From assembly GCA_905221605.1 (NCBI GenBank), contig CAJNDS010002137.1, positions 268,231 to 332,230 of the forward strand: 64,000 nt of DNA. Reading direction: 5' to 3'. This document shows positions 55,400-64,000 of this stretch, in pieces. The stretch is from Symbiodinium natans (Eukaryota > Sar > Dinophyceae > Suessiales > Symbiodiniaceae). Made by a program: the position numbers and the translations under genes. Under the pieces are notes generated by a model. That model was not told where the DNA came from. It ran no database searches and saw nothing but the letters and a program-made list of their open reading frames with translations. Each line of letters begins with the position of its first letter. Positions within the stretch are counted from its first letter, which is position 1.

Positions 55400-58010
55400 C
55401 GCTTTTTTATAAGAGAAGAGGAGGGAGAGAGAAGGAGAGAGGATAGCTAAAAGGGATTGCATTTTTAATGGGAAGAGCAAAGAAAAGAATAGAAGAGAGA
55501 TGAGTAGAGAAGAGGGAGAGACAAAACAAGGCGCAGAGAAAATGGCACTCTTCTTTATCTATCCTCTCTCCCTTGTCTCTCCCTTCCCTCTTTCTTTTCG
55601 AAATGAGAAAAACAAAAAGGAAGAACTATGAGAAGGAGAAGGGTAAGGAAGGAACAGAAGAGATAGGTCGAGAGGAGGATTATGATGAAGTATTATGGAG
55701 TGGTCCATGCGCAAGGAGTCACCCGCTGCTTACCCTTCCACTTCTTTATCATTTTTCTTGTGTTTTACCAGTTAAAAGGAAGCAGAAGAAGGGAAAGGGA
55801 AGTGAGAGAGGAGAGACAACGAGGAGGCCATTTTAATTTTCTGGAAGGGTTCTGAAAAGAAGGGAAGAGACAAGAAAGAAAGAGACGAAGGAACACAACA
55901 AGGCGCAAAGAAGATGGCACTCGTCTTTGTCTATCATCTCTCCCTTCCTTGTCTCTCCCTTTTCCCTCCAAATTAAAAAAGACAAGACTGTTCTTGCTCT
56001 TCGCAGATAGGTTCCCTCTCTCCTCTTCAGGAAGCCCCCCTTGCCCTTATTTTGCTTGCCTTTCTGAAACGACAAGTTACAAAACACATAGAAAGAGAGG
56101 ACAGGGAATGAAACAGTAGGCAGTGGAGCTCGTCAATGTTCTTCCCTATCCTTTTTCTTCTTTTTCTTTTCGTTCAAAAAGGGAAAGAAGCTTCCTTCTG
56201 TGTGTTTTTGAGATTTAAAGGAGAATAAGAGAAGAGAAGGGAGAGAAAAGAGGGAGGAGTTATCAAAAGGAATGCAATATTAATGGGAAGAGCAATAAAA
56301 AGAATGGAAGAGAAATGAAGACAGGAGAGGGAGGTGCAAAAATAAGGCAAAGACAAGATGGTGCCGGGTTCATCTTGCCTCTCGTTCTTATCTTTCTCTT
56401 TTCTGGTTCTTTTCCCTTTGAAATAAAAGCAAAGGGAAGGACAATGAACATGTAAAGGAACCCGTTTTCGTTCTCTGTTTGGGCACTAGGAAAAGAACAG
56501 AGGCGATAGGGCGAGAGGAGAGGTTTGCTGAAGCCTGGGGAGGGTTTACGGGCAAGGAGCCAACTCCGCCCACTTCCCCCAACCATTGAAAGAGGAGAAG
56601 AGAGGAACAGGGCCCCCCTCTTATTCTTCCTTTCTTGCGTTTTTGTCGTTTAGAGGGGAACAGGAGAGAGAAGGAGAGAGGAGGGATAAAAAGGATTGCC
56701 TTTTTGATGGGAAGAGCAAAGAAAAGAGACAAAACAAGGCGCAGAGAAAATGGCACTCTTCTTTATCTATCCTCTCTCCCTTGTCTCTCCCTTCCCTCTT
56801 TCTTTTCGAAAAGAGAAAAACAAAAAGGAAGAACTATGAGAAGGAAAAGGGTAAGGAAAGGAACAGAAGAGACAGGCCGAGAGGAGGAATATGATGGAGT
56901 ATTATGGAAAGGTCCACGAGCAGGGAGTCACCCTCTGCTTACCCTTCCACTGCTTTATCATATGAGTTCCTTTCTTGTGTTTTATCAATGAAAAGGAAGC
57001 AGAAGAAGAGAAGGGAAAGGGAAGTGAGAGAGGAGAGATAAAGAGGATGCTATGTTTCTGGAAGCGTGCTGCAAGGAATAGAAGAGACAGGAAGCAAGGA
57101 GACGGAATCACAAAATAAGGCGCAAAGCTGTACATATCATCTCTCCCTTGTCTCTCCCTATTCCCTTCCGAATTAGAAAAAACCATTCTTGCTCTTCACA
57201 GATAGGTTCCCTCTCTCCTCTTCAGGAAATCCCCTTTCCCTTATATTGCTTTTTGAAGCGAATAAGAAAAATAGCAGATAAGAAGAGAGGAAAGGGAATG
57301 ACTAAGTAAAATGAGGAGTTCTTCAATTTCCCTCCCTATCTCTTATGCTGCTTTTCCTTCTTGCGGGTGTCCCTTTTCCTCCCTTTAAGATGCAGAAAAC
57401 GATTGAAAAGGACACCCGTTCGATCGCCCATATGTAGGGAGAGAGAGAATCACGAGCATCAGCTGGGTTTGCTGCCAATCCAAAATGGGCGTCCCTTTTA
57501 ATCGCTTTCTGTGTCTTCAAACGAGCAAAAGGGGCACCCTCAGTGTTTTCTTTTGGGTGTCCTTTTTGCTCGCTTGAAGATGCAGAAAACGATCCAAAAG
57601 GACACCCGTTGGAGGGAGAGAGAAGGAGAGAGGAGAGACACAAAGGATTGCATTTTTAATGGGAAGAGCAATGAAAAGAATAGAAGAGAGTTGAGTGGAG
57701 AAGAGGGAGAGACAAAACAAGGCGCAGAGAAAATGGCACTCTTCTTTATCTATCCTCTCTCCCTTGTCTCTCCCCTCCCTCTTTCTTTTCGAAAAGAGAA
57801 AAACAAAAAGGAAGAACTATGAGAAGGAAAAGGGTAAGGAAAGGAACAGAAGAGACAGGCCGAGAGGAGGAATATGATGGAGTATTATGGAAAGGTCCAC
57901 GCGCAGGGAGTCACCCGCTGCTTACCTTTCCACTGCTTCATCATATGAGTTCCTTTCTTGTGTTTTATCAATTAAACAGCAGCAGAAGCAGAGAAGGGAA
58001 AAGCAAAAAT
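55400..58010. repeat. GA/CT-biased block with a segment present three times
   Basis: A segment beginning GCGCAGAGAAAATGGCACTC recurs at 55531, 56739 and 57722 (spacings 1,208 and 983) and matches for more than 200 bp. Copies at 55450-55770 and 57595-57975 also share upstream sequence (GGGAAGAGCAA, then GAAGAGGGAGAGACAAAA). Open frames here are Lys/Arg/Glu or Leu/Ser/Phe-rich and repeat with the unit, so none is called a gene. Confidence 0.8.
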
Positions 58011-60000
58011 TGAGCCCAAAATCTCAAGGACCAGGGCTTGCGATTTGACTCTTTGGAGCAAAAATGGAACCCATAATCTTAGAACCAGGGCTTGCGATTT
58101 GACTCTTTGGAGCACAAATCGACCCCAAAATCTTGGGGACCAGGGCTTGCGACCTCACTCTTTGGAGCAAAAACTGAGCCCAAAAACTTAGGGACCAGGG
58201 CTTGCGATTTGACTCTTTGGAGCAAAACTTGAGCCCAACATCTCAGGGACCAGGGCTTGCGATTTGACTCTTTGGAGCAAAAATCGACTCCAAAATCTTA
58301 GGGACCAGGGCTTGCGATTTACTCTTTGGAGCAAAAATTGAGCCCAAAATCTTAGGGGCCAGGGCTTGCGATTTGACTCTTTGGAGCAAGAAATCAGCCC
58401 AAGATCTTGGGGACCAGGGCTTGCGATTAGACTCTTTGGAGCAAAAACTGTGCCCAAAATCTTAGGGACCAGGGCTTGCGATTCGATTTTTTGGAACACA
58501 AATCGACCCCAAAATCTTGGGGACCAGGGCTTGCGACCTCACTCTTTGGAACAAAAACTGAGCCCAAAAACTTAGGGACCAGGGCTTGCGATTTGACTCT
58601 TTGGAGCAAAAACTGAACCCAAAATCTTAGGGACCAGGGCTTGCGATTTCACTCTTGGAGAAAATTGAGCCCAAAATCTTAAGGACCAGGGCTTGCGATT
58701 TGACTCTTTGGAGCAAAAATTGTGCCCAAAATCTTAGGGACCAGGGCTTGCGATTGTACTCTTTAGCCCAAAAATGAGCCCAACATCTTAGGGACCAGGG
58801 CTTGCGATTTGACTCTTTAGCGCAAAAAATGAGCCCATCATCTTATTGACCAGGGCTTGCGATTTGACTCTTTGGAGCAAAAATTGTGCCCAAAATCTTA
58901 GGGACCAGGGCTTGCGATTTCACTCTTGGAAAAAAAATGAACCCAAAATCTTAGGGACCAGGGCTTGCGATTTGACTCTTTGGAAAAAAACCAAAATCTT
59001 AGGGACCAGGGCTTGCGATTTCACTCTTGGGAGCAAAAACTGAGCCCAAAATCTTAGGGACCAGGGCTTGCGATTTGACTCCTTGGAGCAAAAATGGAAC
59101 CCAAAATCTTAGGGACCAGGGCTTGCGATTTGACTCTTTGGAGCAAAACCGAGCCCAAAATCTTAGGGACCAGGGGGTGTTGTTTGACTCTTTAGCGCAA
59201 AAAATGACCCCAACATCTTAGGGACCAGGGCTTGCGATTTGACTCTTTGGAGCAAAAATTGTACCCAAAATCTTAGGGACCAGGGCTTGCGATTTCACTC
59301 TTGGAAAAAAAATAAACCCAAAATCTTAGGGACCAAGGCTTGCGATTTGACTCTTTGGAAAAAAACCAAAATCTTAGGGACCAGGGCTTGCGATTTCACT
59401 CTTGGGAGCAAAAACTGAGCCCAAAATCTTAGGGACCAGGGCTTGCGATTTGACTCCTTGGAGCAAAAATGGAACCCAAAATCTTAGGGACCAGGGCTTG
59501 CGATTTGACTCCTTGGAGCAAAAATGGAACCCAAAATCTTAGGGACCAGGGCTTGCGATTTGACTCCTTGGAGCAAAAATGGAACCCAAAATCTTAGGGA
59601 CCAGGGCTTGCGATTAGACTCTTTGGAGCAAAAACCGAGCCCAAAATCTTAGGGACCAGGGGGTGTTGTTTGACTCTTTAGCGCAAAAAATGACCCCAAC
59701 ATCTTAGGGACCAGGGCTTGCGATTTGACTCTTTGGAGGAAAAATTGGGCCCAAAATCTTAGGGACCAGGGCTTGCGATTTGACTCTTTAGCGCAAAACA
59801 TGAGCCCAACATCTTAGGGACCAGGGCTTGCGATTTGACTCTTTGGAGTAAAAATTGGGCCCAAAATCTTAGGGACCAGGGCTTGCGATTTGACTCTTTA
59901 GCGCAAAAAATGAGCCCCAAATCTTAGGGACCAGGGCTTGCGATTTTATTCTTCGGCGCAAAAAACTAGCCCAAAATATTAAGGGCCAGGGCTTGCGATT
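58010..60000. repeat. Satellite of about 54-58 bp, roughly 35 copies
   Basis: The unit is built of ATCTTAGGGACCAGGGCTTG, then CGATTTGACTCTTTGGAGCA, then an A-rich spacer with GAGCCCAA. A subset has the variant GGGGGTGTTGTTTGACTC, and blocks of several units are themselves duplicated (about 58860-59220 and 59240-59700). It includes TTAGGGACC, a possible link to the heptamer. Confidence 0.95.
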
Positions 60001-63000
60001 GGTTTGGTTTGTTTGAATAGTTTGAATAGTTTGAATAGTTTGAATAGTTTGAATAGTTTGAATAGTTTCGGGCTCGTAATTTAGTATTGGGGGGAGGCCC
60101 GGGCTCGTAATCTAGTATTGGGGGCCCGGGCTCGTAATTTTGTATTGGAGGGAGGCCGGGCTTGTAATTTAGTATTGGGGGGAGGCCCGGGCTCGTAATT
60201 TAGTATTGGGGGGAGGCCCGGGCTAGTAATTTAGTATTGGGGGAAGCCCGCGCTCGTAATTTAGTATTGGGGGGACCCCTGCCGGGACCCAACCTCCCCC
60301 CAAAACTACCTAAACTACCTGAACTATCTAAACTATCTAAACCCCGTTGGTTTAGATAGTTTAGATAGTTTAGGTAGTTGAGGCCTCTCTCCCCCAACTA
60401 TCTACACTATCTAAACTATCTAAACTATCTGAACCCACCTGGTTTAGATAGTTTAGATAGTTTAGATAGTTTTGGTAGTTTTGGGCCCCACCCGGCACCC
60501 AACCGCCCCCCAAAACTACCTAAACTACCTAAACTATCTACACTAGCTAAACTATTCCAACTATCTAAACTATCTAAACTATCTAAAGTATCTAAAGTAT
60601 CTACCCCCCCCCCCGGTTTAGATAGTTTAGATAGTTTAGGTAGTTTAGGCCTCTCCCCAACTATCTAAACTATCTAAACTATCTAAACTATCGAAACTAT
60701 CTAAGTTTAGACCCAACCCCCAACCCCCTAAACTATCTAAACTATCTAAACTATCTAAACTATCCAAACTATCTAAACTATCTAAACCACCCCCCCCCCC
60801 CCGGTTTAGATAGTTTAGATAGTTTAGGTTTAGTTTAGATAGTTTAGGTAGTTTAGGCCTCTGCCCCAACTATCTAAACTATCTAAACTATCTAAACCCC
60901 CCTGGTTTAGACCCAACCCCCCCCCTCAACTATCTAAACTATCTAAACCCCTCTGGTTTGGATAGTTTAGATAGTTTAGGTAGTTTAGGCCTCTCCCCCA
61001 AGTATCTAAACTATCTCAACTATCTAAACCCCCCCCGGTTTAGATAGTTTAGATAGTTTAGGTAGTTTAGGTAGTTTAGGTAGTTTTGGGCTCCACCCGG
61101 GACCAACCTCCCCCCCAAACTATCTAAACCACCCCCCCGGGTTAGATAGTTTAGATAGCTTAGGTAGTTTAGGCCTCTGCCCCAACTATCTAAACTATCT
61201 AAACTATCTAAACCCCCCTGGTTTAGACCCAACCCCCCCCCCCCAACTATCTAAACTATCTAAACTATCTAAACTATCTAAACTATCTAAACCCCCCTGG
61301 TTTAGATAGTTTAGATAGTTTAGGTAGTTTAGGCCTCTCCCCCAACTATCTAAACTATCTAAACTATCTAAACCCCCCCGGTTTAGATAGTTTAGATAGT
61401 TTAAATAGTTTAGGCCTCTCCCCCAACTATCCAAACTATCTAAACTATCTAAACCCCCCTGGTTTAGATAGTATATATAGTTTAGGTAGATCAAATAGTT
61501 TAGATAGTTTAGGTAGTTTTGGGCTCCACCCGTGACCCAACCTACCACCAAAATTATTTAAACTATGTAAACTATCTAAACTATCTAAACCCCCGGGCTC
61601 GTAATTTAGTATTGGGGGAAGGCCCGGGCTCGTAATTTAGTATTTGGGGAAGGCCCGGGCTCGTAATTTAGTATTGGGGGAAGGCCCGGGCTCGTAATTT
61701 AGTATTTGGGGAAGGCCCGGGCTCGTAATTTAGTATTGGGGGAAGGCCCGGGCTCGTAATGTAATATTGGGGGAAGGCCCGGGCTGGTAATTTAGTATTG
61801 GGGGGAGGCCCGGGCTCGTAATTTAGTATTGGGGGGAGGCCCGGGCTCGAAATTTAGTATTGGGGGGGGCCCGGCTCGTAAAGTAGTATTGGGGGGGGGC
61901 CGGGCTCGTAATTTAGTATTGGGGGGGGGCCGGGCTCGTAATTTAGTATTGGGGGGACCCTTGGTTTAGATAGTTTAGATAATTTAAGTAGTTTAGATAG
62001 TTTAGGTAGTTTTGGGCTCCACCCATGACCCAACCTACCACCAAAATCTAAACTATGTAAACTATCTAAACTATTGGGGGGAAGGCCCGGGCTCGTAATT
62101 TAGTATTGGGGAAGGCCCGGGCTCGTAATTTAGTATTGGGGGAAGGCCCGGGCTCGTAATTTAGTATTGGGGGAAGGCCCGGGCTCGTAATTTAGTATTG
62201 GGGGAAGGCCCGGGCTCGTAATTTAGTATTGGGGGGAGGCCCGGGCTCGTAATTTAGTATTGGGGGGAGGCCCGGCTCGTAATTTAGTATTGGGGGGGGG
62301 CCGGGCTCGTATTTAGTATTGGGGGGACCCTTGGTTTAGATAGTTTAGATAATTTAAATAATTTAGATAGTTTAGGTAGTTTTGGGCTCCACCCGCAAAA
62401 TTATCTAAACTATGTAAATTTTCTAAACTATCTAAACCCCCGGGCTCGTAATTTAGTATTGGGGGAAGGCCCGGGCTCGTAATTTAGTATTGGGGGAAGG
62501 CCCGGGCTCGTAATTTAGTATTGGGGGAAGGCCCGGGCTCGTAATTTAGTATTGGGGGAAGGCCCGGGCTCGTAATTTAGTATTGGGGGAAGGCCCGGGC
62601 TCGTAATTTAGTATTGGGGGGACCCTTGGTTTAGATAGTTTAGATAGTTTAGATAGTTTAGGTAGTTTTGGGCTCCACCCGGGACCCAACCTCCCCCTCC
62701 AAACTACCTAAACTACCTAAACTACCTAAACTATCTAAACTATCTAAACCCCCCTGGTTTAGATAGTTTAGATAGTTTAGGTAGTCTCTCCCCCAACTAT
62801 CTAAACTATCTAAACTATCTAAACCCCCCTGGTTTAGATAGTTTAGATAGTTTAGGTAGTTGAGGCCTCTCTGCCCCAACTATCTAAACTATCTAAACTA
62901 TGTAAACCCCCCTGGTTTAGATAGTTTAGATAGTTTAGGTAGTTTAGGCCTCTCACCCAACTATCTAAACTATCTAAACTATCTAAACCCCATTGGTTTA

Positions 63001-63175
63001 GATAGTTTAGGTAGTTTAGGCCTCTCCCCCAACCATCTAAACTATCTAAACTATCTAAACCCCACTGGTTTAGATAGTTTAGATAGTTTAGGTAGTTTAG
63101 GCCTCTCCCCCAACTATCTAAACTATCTAAACTATCTAACCCCCCCTGGTTTAGATAGTTTAGATAGTCCCCCAA
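60000..63175. repeat. Hairpin-forming decamer arrays (CTATCTAAAC/GTTTAGATAG)
   Basis: Blocks of two to five CTATCTAAAC units are followed by a short C/G-rich turn (CCCCCCTGG) and the complementary GTTTAGATAG units, then GTTTAGGCCTCTCCCCCAA. This roughly 80-bp palindromic module repeats many times with changes. The Asn-Tyr-Leu and Leu-Asp-Ser frames through it come from the period and are not genes. Confidence 0.95.
61590..62620 (+). repeat. 30-bp satellite GGCCCGGGCTCGTAATTTAG
   Basis: The unit GGCCCGGGCTCGTAATTTAG plus TATTGGGGGA occurs in runs at 60070-60275, 61592-61955, 62085-62325 and 62440-62620, interleaved with decamer hairpins. Repeated capture of the same composite suggests block duplication. 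Confidence 0.9.
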
Positions 63176-63216
63176 AAAAGGAACGCCACATAATACATAA
63201 AGGTTCCTGCCTCATA

Positions 63217-63450
63217 TATATATATATATACACATATATATGTATATACATATATATACACATATCTCAACTATCGGGAATAATTCCAGCCCTCGACCCT
63301 GAAATCGCGATGTTACATATACACATTGCACATGTGCATGTATGCACATGTATTGTATATATATATATATATGTACACATATACACACACACACATATAT
63401 ATATATGTACTATCTATGAATAAATAAATTGATATATATATATATATCTG
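63217..63450. repeat. AT/CA microsatellites
   Basis: TATATA, ACACAT and GTGCATGTATGCACATG runs in the region right of the decamer arrays. No gene. Confidence 0.85.
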
Positions 63451-63487
63451 TTTATATGAATGCCTGTTCTCTTTAGCGAAGGGATAT

Positions 63488-63570
63488 GCTGGGGCCAGGG
63501 GTGGCCTCGCTTGGCACCTTCCCCATGGGAAGCGCCCATCAAAGATAGCGCCTCTTGGAGGAGCTCCTGT
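63488..63570 (-). CDS. TPR exon, second helix (isolated)
   Basis: After CCTGAAACAG the minus strand reads ELLQEALSLMGASHGE and continues open. It matches the second-helix consensus and could be an upstream exon of the 35-55 kb locus across a long intron, or a separate gene. The remaining 63,575-64,000 shows no recognised feature. Confidence 0.45.
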
Positions 63571-64000
63571 TTCAGGTTTAGGGTAAGCCCCCTTTTTTCA
63601 GGGTTTAGGTTCCCTAAACCCCTAACCCCCCAAACCCCTCTCTTCAGCAAAGGTTGCAGCTGCAGGGTTTGCAACCACTGAACTGGGAATACTTGAGGCG
63701 AAACTTGACACCAAAACCTTTGCATTGTCGGACTTGACGGTTTTTGGGCTCCTCACATTCTCTTCTGCGTTGCATCTTCAAAGAAACCCTCTGTCGCCTG
63801 TGCGTTTCCTTACGGGCTTCGATGCCAATACTGTAAGTACTGGTGCTGGGCCAGTGTTACAGCCAACATCCAGAACACTGGTGATGAGACTTCACGAAAG
63901 CATGGTCTTCTTTGCACGACATTCTGCACCTGCTTCCAGGTTAGGGTTTCGGCTTTCGGGCAAAGCAGGGGAGCGCCCCACATTTTCTTGTATTACAGGT

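Noticed and set aside
55573-57877. Several Lys/Glu-rich or Leu/Ser-rich frames of 60-120 codons
   Set aside because: They recur with the triplicated segment, are compositionally biased, and show no domain.
58010-60000. Possible CRISPR array
   Set aside because: Units are contiguous and diverge throughout with no unique spacers, and the context is eukaryotic.
60200-63423. Frames with repeated Leu-Asp-Ser and Asn-Tyr-Leu
   Set aside because: Translation of a 10-bp period on both strands; they change with the repeat and have no gene signals.

Overview
The window looks like nuclear DNA of a dinoflagellate. The genus cannot be fixed from the sequence. Three things point there: pervasive telomere-type TTTAGGG/CCCTAAA heptamer arrays in both orientations, a very large Ty1/copia retroelement of the kind common in these genomes, and tiny exon-like islands with AG or AG|G acceptors separated by repeat-rich introns. 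Most short open frames are chance frames through the heptamers (they end in Asn-Pro-Lys-Pro) or antisense shadows of the retroelement, and are not annotated.

Layout. 1-21.3 kb: heptamer arrays with short unique islands. Islands at about 5.6-8.5 kb read on the minus strand as exons of a possible TMEM184/OST-alpha-like membrane protein; other islands are weaker. Several foldback (MITE-like) elements lie here. 21,321-34,995: one apparently intact Ty1/copia element on the minus strand, with identical 146-bp LTRs, a 5-bp target duplication (GACCT), a gag-protease frame and a giant pol frame joined by what looks like a classical -1 frameshift site. 35.0-54.8 kb: about twenty minus-strand islands that translate as alternating first and second helices of kinesin-light-chain-type TPR repeats, each lying between heptamer arrays. 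55.4-58.0 kb: purine/pyrimidine-biased DNA with a segment present three times. 58.0-60.0 kb: a satellite of about 54-58 bp. 60.0-63.2 kb: decamer arrays arranged as hairpins, mixed with a 30-bp satellite. 63.2-64 kb: AT microsatellites, then one more TPR-like exon.

Two observations stand out. First, the Pol protein continues for about 1,770 residues after RNase H and carries regions resembling a 2OG-Fe(II) dioxygenase, a cytosine-methyltransferase-like Rossmann domain, an SGNH hydrolase, a Tpt1/KptA RNA 2'-phosphotransferase and a zinc ribbon. Second, the arrays have a polarity: most islands are flanked by CCCTAAA on the low-coordinate side and TTTAGGG on the high side. In the sense of the minus-strand genes, introns therefore tend to begin with TTTAGGG and end with CCCTAAA, so their ends could pair. 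The retroelement sits exactly at one such exon/intron edge.

All domain calls come from reading motifs by eye, without database searches. Gene starts, gene ends and exact splice sites outside the retroelement are not established.
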